Origin: Planctomyces sp. SH-PL62
GTDB lineage: Bacteria > Planctomycetota > Planctomycetia > Isosphaerales > Isosphaeraceae
Direction of reading: 5' to 3'
Assembly: GCF_001610895.1 (NCBI RefSeq)
Contig: NZ_CP011273.1
Location: forward strand, 372,001-436,000
DNA: 64,000 bases
Positions 1 to 9,600 of this stretch are shown here, piece by piece; position 1 is the first letter of the stretch, and each line of letters opens with the position of its first letter. Position numbers and translations under genes: made by a program. The notes under the pieces were generated by a model. That model was not told the origin of the DNA. It made no database searches and was given only the letters and a program-made list of their open reading frames with translations.

Positions 1-1
1 C

Positions 2-1396
2 CGGATCGCCGCCGAGGGCGTGTCGTTCACCGATTACTACGGCCAGCAGAGCTGCACGGCCGGACGCGCCGCGTTCATCGGTGGGAACGTGCCGGTCCGC
101 ACCGGCATGACCAAGGTCGGCCTTCCCGGCGCGAAGGAAGGCTGGCAGAAGACCGACGTGACCGTCGCCACCGTGATGAAGAGCCTGGGGTACGCCACCG
201 GCCAGTTCGGCAAGAACCACCAGGGCGACCGGGACGAGCACCTGCCCACGATGCACGGGTTCGACGAGTTCTTCGGCAACCTCTATCACCTGAACGCCGA
301 GGAGGAGCCCGAGAACCGCGACTATCCCAGCAACCTGAAGATGGCCGACGGCAAGTCTTTCCGAGAGACCTACGGCCCTCGCGGGGTCCTGAAGTGCAAG
401 GCCGACGGCAAGGGCGGGCAGACAATCGAGAACACCGGCCCGCTGACGAAGAAGCGGATGGAGACGATCGACGAGGAGACCCTCGCCGCCGCGAAGGACT
501 ACATCGCCCGACAGAAGGAAGCCGGTCGGCCCTTCTTCTGCTGGTGGAACGCCACCCGGATGCACTTCCGCACCCACGTCAAGGCCGAGAACACCGGCAT
601 TTCCGGCCCGAGCGGCGACGAGTACCACGACGGCATGGTCGAGCACGACCGCCACGTCGGCGAGCTGCTCAAGCTCCTCGACGATCTGGGGATCGCCGAC
701 GACACGATCGTCTACTACTCCACGGACAACGGCCCCCACTACAACACCTGGCCGGACGCCGGCACCACTCCGTTCCGCAGCGAGAAGAACTCCAACTGGG
801 AAGGCGCTTACCGGGTCCCCGCGTTCGTCCGCTGGCCGGCCCGATTCCCCGCCGGGACGACCCTGAACGGCCTCGTCGCCCACGAAGACTGGCTGCCGAC
901 CTTCGCGGCGGCCGGCGGCGACCCGGACATCGCCAGGAAGCTGAAGGACGGGGTCGACCTGAACGGCCGCCGCTACAAGAACATCATCGACGGACATAAC
1001 ATGCTCGGCTACCTGAGCGGCGAGGTGAAGGACTCGCCGCGCCAGGACTTCTTCTACGTCAACGACGACGGCCAGGTCGTGGCGATCCGCTACCAGGACT
1101 GGAAGACGGTCTTCCTTGAGAATCGGGCCAAGGCGTTCGAAGTTTGGCGAGAGCCGTTCATCGAGCTTCGCGTGCCGCTCATCTTCAACCTCCGACGGGA
1201 TCCCTTCGAGAAGGCCCAGCACAATTCCAACACCTACAACGACTGGGTCCTCGACCACGCGTTCGTCATCGTCCCCTTGCAGCAACTGGCCGCCAACTTC
1301 CTCATGAGCATGAAGGAGTTTCCGCCGAGCCAGTCGCCCGGCTCCTTCAACCTCGAGAAAATCCAGAAGATGCTCTCCAATCCCGGCGGCGGCTGA
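2..1396 (+). CDS. Sulfatase (arylsulfatase-type), 5' end outside window
   Basis: The reading frame is already open at the window edge, so the N-terminus with the first metal-binding aspartates is missing. The segment GQQSCTAGRAAF carries the sulfatase signature C-x-A-x-R, whose Cys is converted to formylglycine in active enzymes. Further on, STDNGPHYNTWPD supplies the Asp-Asn pair that binds Ca2+ in the family, and a lysine-containing segment (FRSEKNSNWEGAYRVP) follows as expected. The role is hydrolysis of a sulfate ester; such enzymes are abundant in planctomycetes feeding on sulfated glycans, but the substrate cannot be read here. The Cys motif has Ala where the common form has Pro. The next downstream gene is a pseudogene, so no operon is implied. 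Confidence 0.93.
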   Translation, partial: RIAAEGVSFTDYYGQQSCTAGRAAFIGGNVPVRTGMTKVGLPGAKEGWQKTDVTVATVMKSLGYATGQFGKNHQGDRDEHLPTMHGFDEFFGNLYHLNAEEEPENRDYPSNLKMADGKSFRETYGPRGVLKCKADGKGGQTIENTGPLTKKRMETIDEETLAAAKDYIARQKEAGRPFFCWWNATRMHFRTHVKAENTGISGPSGDEYHDGMVEHDRHVGELLKLLDDLGIADDTIVYYSTDNGPHYNTWPDAGTTPFRSEKNSNWEGAYRVPAFVRWPARFPAGTTLNGLVAHEDWLPTFAAAGGDPDIARKLKDGVDLNGRRYKNIIDGHNMLGYLSGEVKDSPRQDFFYVNDDGQVVAIRYQDWKTVFLENRAKAFEVWREPFIELRVPLIFNLRRDPFEKAQHNSNTYNDWVLDHAFVIVPLQQLAANFLMSMKEFPPSQSPGSFNLEKIQKMLSNPGGG

Positions 1397-1482
1397 TCCC
1401 CAGGCGCGACCACCGACGGCCGAGCTCCCTCCGCCGTCGGATTTCCGAGTGGGATCCCGCCGATCGCCCGGGCGGATCGGAA

Positions 1483-2062
1483 GTGGAGACGCGTCGCACG
1501 TTTCTGGTGGGGGCTGCGGTCTAGCCCGAGGCCAGGCCGACGGCGATCCCCTACCGTCCTGGAACGACGGCACCGCGAAACTGGCGATCCTCGCGTTTAT
1601 CGCGAAGGCCTCGAGCGGGGACTCGCCGGATTTCGTCGCGCCGGAGGGCCGCCTCGCCGTCTGCGACAACGGCGGCACGCTCTGGTCGGAGAACCCGATC
1701 CCGTTCGAGGCGACCCTCACGCTCGACTCGGCGCGGGCGCTGAAGGCGGCGCGGCCGGACCTGGCCGACGCGCCCGCCCTCCGCGCCCTCACGTCCGGCG
1801 ACAGGGGCGCGCTGGTCGCGGCAGCCAGGATTTCACGCGCATTTGGGCGAGCAAGCTTCACGGCATCCTGCCCGAGCAGGTCATCGGGAGGATCTTCAAG
1901 ACGGTCCACGACCTGAAGGACGATCGGCCGACCTTGCCGATCCAGCCCGAAATCGCCCTGAACGACGACAAGGCCGGCAAGCCGGTCGCGATCCACCAGA
2001 TGATCGGCCGGAAGCCCCTTGTGCGCCTGCGGGAGCAGGGCGTCGAGCCGATCGACGATTGA
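1483..2062 (+). pseudogene. Decayed HAD-family phosphatase (phosphoserine-phosphatase-like)
   Basis: Three pieces in different frames match one exported HAD-type hydrolase. First, a GTG-started signal-like segment VETRRTFLVGAAV ends at a stop at 1522-1524. Second, after a frame change, comes ADGDPLPSWNDGTAKLAILA and then the motif region VCDNGGTLWSENP. Third, in another frame from about 1862, PEQVIGRIFKTVHDLKDD and LNDDKAGKPVAIHQMIGRKP run to a stop at 2062. The catalytic motif, normally DNDGTLW, has lost its second Asp (now Gly). The middle of the protein (cap domain) and the normal C-terminus are missing. Frameshifts, an internal deletion and a lost catalytic residue together make this a real pseudogene rather than a sequencing slip. 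Confidence 0.85.
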
Positions 2063-2184
2063 GGTGGGTTAGGTGGCTCTCTCCGGCCGCAGCTCCAGAG
2101 TCTCGAGGATGTTCCCGGCGACCTCGGCCGCGCGGGCGATCGGTCCGTCGAGGCGCGGCGTTCTCCCGAATCCGCAAAACAAAC

Positions 2185-2260
2185 TTGACACGTATGCTTT
2201 GTATCGCAAATCGAATGTGGTTCGTTTTTCGTGTCGGGCTTTGTTTCGCAAAGGTGATGT
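2185..2260 (+). promoter_or_regulatory. Candidate promoter with two operator-like direct repeats
   Basis: A consensus -35 hexamer ttgaca lies at 2185-2190 in an AT-rich patch of an otherwise GC-rich region. Two near-identical 23-nt direct repeats follow at 2196-2218 and 2238-2260. Both start gctttgt, share tcgcaaa and end in atgt, and each has a partly palindromic core TTTG-n-CAAA. Their spacing is 42 nt, four helical turns. This looks like a tandem operator for a repressor placed over and downstream of a promoter. It reads towards the decayed radical-SAM gene. No regulator gene is adjacent, and the -10 box is not clear. Confidence 0.4.
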
Positions 2261-2339
2261 CGCCAGAACGGCTGGCTTGAACGTCGCGGGCAGCAACCCA
2301 GGCGATTCGACTCGGGGCGATCGACGCCCCCCTCCCCGG

Positions 2340-3110
2340 CTCGACATCATCGTCGTCTGCGTGCAGCGATACCGCCAGGGGCACGAGGCCCACTTTGTGC
2401 CGCCGATCACGGGCATTCATCTGGCGGCCTTGACCCCCCCCCGGCTATCGCGTCCGGGTTTGCCACCAGCAGATCGAGCCTGTCGATTTCGACTCGGAGG
2501 CGCATCTGGTCGCGCTCTCCTTCTTGAGCGGGTTCGCGCCCGAGGCTTAGAGCCTGGCCCGTGAATTCAAGAAGCGCGACAAACGGGTCGTAGCGGGAGG
2601 GCCGCACGCCATCCTCGCCCCGGATGAGGTTTTGAGATGTTGCGACAGCGTCGTGATCGGCGAGGCCGGATCGCGCTGGGCGGAAGTCCTGGCCGACGCG
2701 GAAAACGGCCGGCTCCGCAACCGATTCAGGGCAAGGCGCTGCCTTTGGGCGGCGTCCCCCGCCCTCTCTATGATCTGCTCCCGCGAAGGTTCTTCGTCCA
2801 GCGCGTCGTCCAGGCGACTCACGGCTGCCCGTTCACATGCTCTTTCTGTACGGTCCCGACCCTCAACCCCGGCTTCCGTACGCGCCCCGTCGCGGAAGTG
2901 GTCGAGGATATCAAGAACGACCGATTCCGACACCGGTGGCCGCGCAAGGTCGTCTGGTTCTGGGACGACAACCTGCCGATCAAGCGCAGCTAAATCAAGA
3001 GCCTTCTTACCGTCATGATCCCGTTGCGGAAATGGTGGTTGACTCAGGCGAGCATGGATATCGCCGACAGGGATGGCGCGCATGGATGTGTGGGTTGAGC
3101 GGTCTTGCGC
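2340..3110 (+). pseudogene. Decayed B12-binding radical SAM protein
   Basis: Pieces in alternating frames reconstruct one protein. The first is [16 protein letters not shown]-like sequence (here [20 protein letters not shown]), broken by a run of nine C at 2434-2442. The frame then continues through [20 protein letters not shown] and [14 protein letters not shown] to an in-frame TAG at 2548-2550, and on to [20 protein letters not shown]. After a further shift near 2740 comes the radical-SAM core [20 protein letters not shown] with its CxxxCxxC cluster, then [14 protein letters not shown], a TAA at 2991-2993, and residual [12 protein letters not shown]. The C-terminal part is lost. The family (B12-binding domain plus radical SAM) is well supported; loss of function is clear from at least two frameshifts and two stops. 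Confidence 0.85.
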
Positions 3111-3303
3111 GTCGGGGTTGATCGATTACCTTCGTGACGTCCGTCGGATTCGGGTTCGCACGCCGCGGGCGGGGCCGGCGTTTCGATGCGGCGATCCTAC
3201 TTGCGATGACTCCTCGCTCTTGCCATGATCTGATGTTGACGGAATCCAGACGTATTACGAGTGAGGATCTGTTGGCTGGCTTGACGCCGAGGAAGGAGTA
3301 AGC

Positions 3304-3531
3304 ATGCCCTTCGCTCATGTAAGGGTCATCGAGGGAGTCTTCTCCGAGGACGAGAAGCGGCAGATCATCGCGAAGGTGACGGAGGCCCTGGTGTCCGTAG
3401 AAGGCGAGAGCCTTCGAGACAAAACCATGGTCATCATCGAAGAAGTTCGGAGTGGGGACTGGGGCATCGGTGGGATGCCGCTGACGACGGCGGCCGTGAA
3501 CGAGCTGAGGGCCGGAACGTCGACGCGCTGA
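3304..3531 (+). CDS. 4-oxalocrotonate tautomerase family protein
   Basis: A 75-residue protein beginning Met-Pro, which gives the N-terminal proline that acts as general base in this superfamily after Met removal. The sequence MPFAHVRVIEGVFSEDEKRQ followed by IIAKVTEALV and the later MVIIEEVRSGDWGIGG matches the beta-alpha-beta subunit of 4-OT enzymes. Length is slightly over the usual 60-65. A good ribosome-binding site (aggaaggag) lies just upstream of the ATG. The substrate is unknown; family members interconvert keto and enol forms of small acids. It stands alone between a decayed region and a tRNA, with no aromatic-degradation genes nearby. Confidence 0.85.
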   Translation: MPFAHVRVIEGVFSEDEKRQIIAKVTEALVSVEGESLRDKTMVIIEEVRSGDWGIGGMPLTTAAVNELRAGTSTR

Positions 3532-3833
3532 GGCCGCCGAATCGGTGGGGTTCCCGAGCCCGACCGATCGCTCCAGCGACCCGCCTCGTCGCAGCGCGTT
3601 CGGGTATCCTGCGACGCGCTCGGCGGGCCGGGCCGTCGAACTTCCTCGTTCGGCGGCTGAATTCGACGTCGCCGGCTCGACTTGCCGCGGGCGACGCTTC
3701 GAGGCCACGGCGACCGGCGACCGCCGCGGAGCCTTCTCCGCCGTCACGGCTCAACATGGTGGTCCACTCGGCCAGCCATGGTCGTTCGGCGGCGCTCCCC
3801 TCGCCCGTTGGCGGAGAAAGACCGTCGACCCAA
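3532..3833. other. Intergenic stretch without recognisable genes
   Basis: About 300 nt between the tautomerase gene and the tRNA terminator. I see no conserved protein segment, repeat-family copy or promoter here. Open frames exist on both strands but show no family motif and look like GC-rich chance frames. Confidence 0.5.
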
Positions 3834-3834
3834 C

Positions 3835-3870
3835 AAAAAAAGGCTTGCGGCTCATGCGAGCCGCAAGCCT
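3835..3870 (-). terminator. Rho-independent terminator of tRNA-Leu
   Basis: A perfect inverted repeat (aggcttgcggct at 3841-3852 and its complement at 3859-3870, with the stem extendable by one pair) is followed on the minus strand by seven T. It lies 10 nt beyond the 3' end of the tRNA, so it is placed to end that transcript. The opposite side has four T, so it may act in both directions. Confidence 0.85.
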
Positions 3871-3879
3871 TTTCGTAAG

Positions 3880-3966
3880 TGCCGAAGAGAGGACTTGAAC
3901 CTCCACGGGCATGGTTAGCCCACTAGGACCTGAACCTAGCGCGTCTGCCAATTCCGCCACTTCGGC
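3880..3966 (-). tRNA. tRNA-Leu (anticodon CAG)
   Basis: Read on the minus strand, the acceptor arm GCCGAAG pairs with CTTCGGC and is followed by discriminator A. The anticodon stem CTAGG/CCTAG encloses the loop TTCAGGT, giving anticodon CAG. The T arm contains GGTTCAAGTCC. A long variable arm and total length of about 87 nt fit a class II leucine tRNA. The CCA end is not encoded (the genome reads A then C). A strong terminator follows directly. Confidence 0.95.
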
Positions 3967-3980
3967 TTCGAGAATGTCGA

Positions 3981-4002
3981 ACGTGCGATTGGTGTCGCAC
4001 GT
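3981..4002 (-). other. Hairpin between trpF and tRNA-Leu
   Basis: An 8-bp perfect inverted repeat (acgtgcga / tcgcacgt, 6-nt loop) sits between the end of trpF at 4025 and the tRNA start at 3966. It has no T tract. It could be a weak terminator for trpF or a processing signal if trpF and the tRNA share a transcript. Confidence 0.4.
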
Positions 4003-4024
4003 CGTCAGGTCGAGGGGGATTGTA

Positions 4025-4756
4025 TCACCCTGATCGGGGAGAGTCGAGAGGGTAGTGCGGGAACTCGCGCGAATTCATCGCGGGGCGGAGGGCGCGGACC
4101 AGGTTGCGGACCTTGGCGGGGTCCTTGCGGCCGGGGGCGGATTCGACGCCGCTGGCGGCGTCGACCATCCAGGGGCGGACGAGGGCGGCGCGGGGGGCGA
4201 CGTTCTCCGGGGTCAGGCCGCCGGCGAGCATCAGTCGGGGGATCGGCGGCAGGTCGTCCAGCAAGGAGGCGGAGATGGTCGCGCCGGTGCCGCCGAAGGC
4301 CGAGGGCGACCAGGCGTCGATCAGGACGGCGTCGGGACGGCGGCCGAGTTCCTCGGCGCGTTCCAGGTAGGCCGACATGGCGGCGACGGCCGAGGCGTCG
4401 CGGAGGCGGAAGGCCCGGATCAGGAAGAAATCGGCCAGCTCCGCGAGGTCCTCGGGGGGCTCGTCGCCGTGGAGTTGGACGCGCGACAGCCCCAGCGCCC
4501 GGCAGGTCGCGGCGACCTCGGCGGGGGGGCGGTCGACGAACAGGCCGACGAAGGCGTCGGCCCGATCGCAGGCGGAGAGGACGGCTCGGGCGCGATCCGG
4601 GCTGGCGAACCGCGGCGAGGGGGGGTGGAAGTTCAGGCCGATCCAGTCGACCCCCGCCGCCAGGCAGTCGACCGCCTCGGCGGGCTCGATCAGCCCGCAG
4701 ACCTTGATGCCGGGGGTCTCCCGGAAGGCGGGCGCGGCGGCGAGGGGGTGGGACAT
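4025..4756 (-). CDS. trpF: Phosphoribosylanthranilate isomerase TrpF
   Basis: A 243-residue TIM-barrel enzyme of tryptophan biosynthesis, converting N-(5-phosphoribosyl)anthranilate to CdRP in the cytoplasm. Family landmarks in order are IKVCGL (general base Cys20), VQLHGDE near 93-99, VLIDAW with catalytic Asp147, GGTG at 155-158, LAGGLTPENV, and DAASGVES plus PGRKD for phosphate binding. Length is normal, with a slightly extended N-terminus. It lies 39 nt downstream of trxA on the same strand, so the two are probably cotranscribed. Other trp genes are not in the window, so the pathway is scattered here. Confidence 0.95.
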   Translation of the reverse strand: MSHPLAAAPAFRETPGIKVCGLIEPAEAVDCLAAGVDWIGLNFHPPSPRFASPDRARAVLSACDRADAFVGLFVDRPPAEVAATCRALGLSRVQLHGDEPPEDLAELADFFLIRAFRLRDASAVAAMSAYLERAEELGRRPDAVLIDAWSPSAFGGTGATISASLLDDLPPIPRLMLAGGLTPENVAPRAALVRPWMVDAASGVESAPGRKDPAKVRNLVRALRPAMNSREFPHYPLDSPRSG

Positions 4757-4795
4757 GGGGCGTCGGGCGCTCCGCTCGGATCGGCCAGGCTCGGG

Positions 4796-5131
4796 TCAGG
4801 CCTCGACGCCCAGCTTCTCGAGGGCGTCCTTGAACTTGTTGAGCGGGTTGACGCCGACCAGGCGGTCGACTTCCTTGCCGCCGTGGAAGACCAGGACGGT
4901 CGGGATGGCCGAGATCCGCAGGCCGCCCGGCGTGTCGGTGTTCTCGTCGGTGTTCAGTTTGCCGACCTTCACCTTGTCTCCGAACTCGGCCGCCAGCTTC
5001 TCGATGGTGGGGGCGAGCATGCGGCAGGGGCCGCACCAGGGCGCCCAGAAGTCGACGATCACTGGGGTCGTGGAATCGAGTACTTCCGACTTCCAGTTGG
5101 CGTCGGTAAACTCCTTCACGCTGTCGGCCAT
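4796..5131 (-). CDS. trxA: Thioredoxin
   Basis: A 111-residue thioredoxin reducing protein disulfides in the cytoplasm. The active site WCGPC is at 32-36, preceded by VIVDFWAP, with the cis-proline in SAIPTVLVF at 77. I chose the ATG at 5131, not the possible start at 5185, because MADSVKEF matches the normal N-terminus and a GAGGGAC ribosome-binding site precedes it. It is the promoter-proximal gene of a trxA-trpF pair and is divergent from the Ca2+/H+ exchanger gene. Confidence 0.95.
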   Translation of the reverse strand: MADSVKEFTDANWKSEVLDSTTPVIVDFWAPWCGPCRMLAPTIEKLAAEFGDKVKVGKLNTDENTDTPGGLRISAIPTVLVFHGGKEVDRLVGVNPLNKFKDALEKLGVEA

Positions 5132-5232
5132 ATTCTTGTCCCTCGCTGCGATGCATTCGAATAGAGAGGCTGGGTGGATTCCCATGAGCCTACCCGGCTT
5201 CCGGCGTTCCCGAAAGATGGAGGCATTATAAG

Positions 5233-6543
5233 TTGCGGCAAGCGCGAGTCAACCAGTCGGGGGGCGGGGGGGGTGGGGGCGCCGGGGGGGCCGAGGCGGG
5301 CTCGCCCTGGTGGGATTTCCTGGACCCGAGGGGGGGGAATTGGCTGACGATCTTGCTGCTGGCCGTCCCGGTCGCGGTCGGCCTGAGGTTCGCCGGCGCG
5401 GGGCCGATCTGGCTGTTCGCGGCGGCCTGCACGGCGATCATCCCGCTGGCCGGGCTGATGGGCAAGGCGACCGAGAAGCTGGCCGAGCGGCTGGGGCCGG
5501 GGATCGGCGGGCTGCTGAACGCGACCTTCGGCAACGCGGCCGAGCTGATCATCGCGATGTTCGCCCTCTTCAACGGGCTCGACGCGGTGGTCAAGGCCTC
5601 GATCACCGGCAGCATCATCGGCAACATCCTGCTGGTGATGGGGGCGAGCCTCCTGGCCGGCGGCCTGAGGTTCGAGGTCCAGCGGTTCAATCGTACGGCG
5701 GCCGGGGTGGGGGCGACGATGCTGGTGCTGGCCGCGATCGGGATGCTCATCCCGGCCATGTTCCACGCCCTCCCCGAGGTGGCCGCCGCCGGCCCCTTGC
5801 TCGAGCACGAGCTGAGCGTCGGGGTCTCGATCGTCCTGCTCCTGACCTACGGGGCGCACCTGGTCTTCAGCCTGCGGACCCACAAGAGCCTGTTCAATCC
5901 CGAGCCTTCCGGGGCGTCTCCCCAGCCGGAGGGGGACCACGGCCCTTACTGGAGCACCACGAAGTCGGTGGCCGTGCTGGTGGGGGCGACCCTGTTCATC
6001 GCCTGGATGAGCGAGATCCTCGTCGGCGCGGTCGAGGGGGCGAGCCATACGCTGGGGATGAACGCGGTCTTCGTCGGCGTGATCGTGGTGGCGATCGTGG
6101 GGAACGCGGCCGAGCACTCGACGGCCATCCTGATGGCGATGAAGAACCACATGGACCTGGCGGTGGGGATCGCGATCGGATCGTCACTGCAGATCGCCCT
6201 GTTCGTCGCCCCGGTCCTGGTCCTGGCGAGCTACCTGCGGGCCGAGCCCATGGACCTCCTGTTCACCGAGCTGGAGGTCCTCGCGGTGCTGGTCTCGGTG
6301 GCCATCGCCCGGATGGTCGCCGAGGACGGCGAGTCCAACTGGCTGGAAGGGCTGATGCTCCTGATGGTCTACGCCCTGCTCGCCCTGGTCTTCTTCTTCC
6401 TCCCCGGCCGGACCGGCTCCCACCCCCACGGCGGCGGACCCGAGGAAGCCCCGCCGGCGGCCTTCGCCCCCAGCTTCGGCGTCCCCCGGCCCGTCGTGGA
6501 GCTTCCGCGACTCGAGCCCCCGACCTTCGCCGCCCACGCGTAG
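5233..6543 (+). CDS. Calcium/proton exchanger (CaCA family, Cax type)
   Basis: A roughly 436-residue inner-membrane antiporter with two homologous halves. The family alpha-repeat signatures are present: [16 protein letters not shown] with [19 protein letters not shown] in the first half, and [16 protein letters not shown] with [16 protein letters not shown] in the second. The acidic residues in both GNAAE motifs are the ion-binding glutamates of the family. About eleven hydrophobic segments can be counted. It exports Ca2+ in exchange for H+. The start is uncertain: a TTG at 5233 gives a Gly-rich leader; initiation may be further in, before PWWDFLDP. Divergent from trxA. Confidence 0.92.
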   Translation: MRQARVNQSGGGGGGGAGGAEAGSPWWDFLDPRGGNWLTILLLAVPVAVGLRFAGAGPIWLFAAACTAIIPLAGLMGKATEKLAERLGPGIGGLLNATFGNAAELIIAMFALFNGLDAVVKASITGSIIGNILLVMGASLLAGGLRFEVQRFNRTAAGVGATMLVLAAIGMLIPAMFHALPEVAAAGPLLEHELSVGVSIVLLLTYGAHLVFSLRTHKSLFNPEPSGASPQPEGDHGPYWSTTKSVAVLVGATLFIAWMSEILVGAVEGASHTLGMNAVFVGVIVVAIVGNAAEHSTAILMAMKNHMDLAVGIAIGSSLQIALFVAPVLVLASYLRAEPMDLLFTELEVLAVLVSVAIARMVAEDGESNWLEGLMLLMVYALLALVFFFLPGRTGSHPHGGGPEEAPPAAFAPSFGVPRPVVELPRLEPPTFAAHA

Positions 6544-6622
6544 CCGTAAGGCCGGCACCCCCCTGCCCTTCAGCCCCCGCGCGGCGATCGACTCGCCCGC
6601 CGCGCGGGAGGCTTCCGGTCGG

Positions 6623-9600
6623 TCAGCCCTGTTGAACGGCCTTCCCGTTGGGAGCGGTGCGCCGGAAGGCGCGCGAGTGTCTCCACCGACAGGTCGGCCC
6701 TTCGTGCCCGTCGCGGCAGTCGCAACACCCGGGGGCGTCCTGCGCGGGCAGACCGTCGACCACCTCGCCGTCCACCGCCTGCCGCAAGGCCACGCGCATG
6801 ACGGGGTCGTGCATCAACTCGGTGGCGATGTGGCGGCCGAGGAGCCGGTAGAGGCTCATCCTGGCGGGGGTGTAGAACTGGTCGACCGGGTCGTCGTCCG
6901 GGAAGTCCGAGCTGCGCGATGCGAGCAAGAGTCCGTCCCCCTCGTCGCCGGTGAGCGTGGGACGTAGATAGGCGAGCAGTCCCTTCTCTCCGCCCGGGTA
7001 GATGATCTGGGCGAAGACGTAGTGCTCCTGGGCGATCCTCCCGAGCCTCTCCTTGTCGTCCGTTTGATCGGGGGCCGCTCCGCCGTCGCCGTTTCCTCGC
7101 GCGGCCTCCGGCGGCAGGGTCGACCTCCTCCACCGCCACTGCCGCTTTCGCTTCGCTTTGTCCTCCCCGCCTTCGGAGGGGTCCGGCCTGGAATCGTAAG
7201 GGAGGACGAGGTCGAGGCCCACCGCCCGGCTGCGTTCGCAATCTTTTTGAGGACCCCCGCAGTCGGCGATCGAGCCGTCCTTCAGCCACTCGCGGTAGGC
7301 ATGCGAGTTGAGGAAAGGCCCGACCTGGACGCCGTCGACCCCCGCCTGCTGGAGGACCTGGATCAAGGCGTCGAACCGCCGCTCGGCGGGCGTCCCCCGC
7401 TCTTCCTGGCCGCAATCCGAGACGAGGATCAGCGAACAGCGGCGCTGGAGGAGGACGTAAAGGCCGAGGTTCTCCACGTGCGCGCCGTCGGTGAGCATGA
7501 ACCGGCTGTCGCCGTCGCAGTCGACCCCCAGCGACTGGCTGGCGTGGAACTTGAAGCTCTCGATCGGCGACCGATTTTCGTACTCGTTCGGCTTGTGGGC
7601 CCAGTACCCGGTCTGGACGTTCAGAAGGTGCAGCAGCGCCGAGAGGGCCGGGTTGGCGATGGTGCCGGGGGCGAGGAACGCGCCCGAGGTCGCCACGATG
7701 TTGCCGATGTCCAGGTGATTGCGGCGCGAGAACGGCTCGCGACGGCCGTTGCGAACCCAGTGCCCGGTGGAGCCCGACCCCGAGGCGATGGGCGAGAAGG
7801 TGAAGATGTGTCCCGGCAGGTCGGGCTCGTCGCCCAGCGAGCGATTCCCTTCCTGGGTCGCGTTGATCAGCAGGAACGGCGCGCGTCGCGACGGATCCGG
7901 GGCCGGGGGGCCGCCGGGGGGACGCCAGCCGCGATATTTGCGGCCGGTCTGATAGAGCCAGCGTTTGTTCTCGACGTCGCCCGTCGGGACCCAGCAGTCG
8001 ATGACGTGGCCCCGGTAGAACTTGTGGAGGGCGAACGAATTGACGTCCACGGCGCAGCACAGGAGCCAGAGGATCCCCGCCACGACGAAGATCCGGATCC
8101 GGGTCCACTGGTCCTCGGTCCAGACGACCGACGCGAAGGCCACCCGGTCCCGGCGGTCCCTCATGAGGCTCCCCAGGTAGAGATTCAGGGCGAGACGGTT
8201 GTTGCTCCGAATGGCGGCCTGGATCGCGGGCCTGGACCTCGCGGCCTCGGGGAGCGAGGCGAGGGCCACGGCCCGACGTCGGTAGAGCTCGTCCAGCTCG
8301 CGATACTTTCTGGCGCCGTCGAGCGACTCCCGCGCTTCGGGCGGCGCCGCGCCGGTCGGGACGAGGAGGTGGAGTTCGGGCTCGCTCAGCACGGAGTCGG
8401 CGATCGCGAGGGCGAGCTTGGAGTCCTTCCAGTGCAGTGTCGAAAGCAAGTCGTAAAGCTGGGCGGCGGACGGGGTGACGTCCTGCCGGTCTTCCCGCCA
8501 GTCTTCCCGCCAGGGGGCCGGCGCGCTCAGTCCCACCAGGGGGCCGACGAGGCGGACGATGCCGGAAAGGGATTCCTGGGCGCCGATCTTCGCGTTCAGG
8601 ACCTGCTCATCTTCGAGACGGTGGCCGGCGGCTGTCCGCGCTTCCATCAACCGGCGGGCCAGCTCCCGCCAGGGGGATTTCGAATCCGGCTCGTCCACGT
8701 CGGCGTCCCGCGCGATCTGATCCCACGCCGCGGTCGAGTTCCGGAAATCCGTCGGGTGCATGGCCGCGTCGGGGAGGAATTCTCGCCAATCGATGTAGCC
8801 CGAGATGTTCTCCCGCGCCATCGTGCTGAAGATGACGAACACCACCAGGAGGACGAAGCCGTAGCTGCACAGGAAGATCACGACCCGGAATACGGGCTCC
8901 CACCCCCAGGACCGGGAGCCGCCGCCGACGGGCTCGCGACGCGCCGACGCCTCCTCGACCTGTCGGACGCTCCGGAACAGGTCCCTCGGGAAGATCAGAC
9001 CCACCGAGGCGACCCCGAGCGCCACGCAGGCCGCCGCGTACAGCTGGTCTCCGAGCCGGTTGTACCAGCGGTCGGCCTCGGCGACCGCCGCCGTGGTGGC
9101 GAGGTCGGCCTCCGAGCCGAAGCCGATCTCGAGATCCCCAGTCGAGATCAGCGCGGCGAAACAGGACAACGCCGTCAACAGGGGGATCAGGAGCCCCGCG
9201 CGGAGCCCAAGCCAGCGGGCATGGGAGCCCCCCAGGGGCTCGTCTCGCTCGGGCTTGTCGAGGGCGGGTTTCGGCGGCCGGCCCGCCTTGATCGCACACC
9301 AGCGCGTGAGCCGCACCGCCAGGGCGATCAGGCCGAAGACGAAGACCGGCACCACGAGAGCGGCCAGGAAGCCGGCGTGGACGCGGAACGGGAGCGTCGC
9401 CTTATCCACCGGATACTCGCCCCCGCAAAACCAGACGGTCACGGAGTAGCCGCCGATGAGGAGCACACTGCCCCCGAACCAGATGAAGAGTACGAGCCCT
9501 CGCCACCGTCCCGGCCTGGTCGTATCGAACCAGTAGCCCACCACGAACACCCAGAGGGCGAGCCAGAACGGCGCGAAGCCCCGCGAGAGGTCGCTGTTCA

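Noticed and set aside
3081-3227. Short frame after the radical-SAM remnant
   Set aside because: No ribosome site and no family resemblance; lies in a decayed region.
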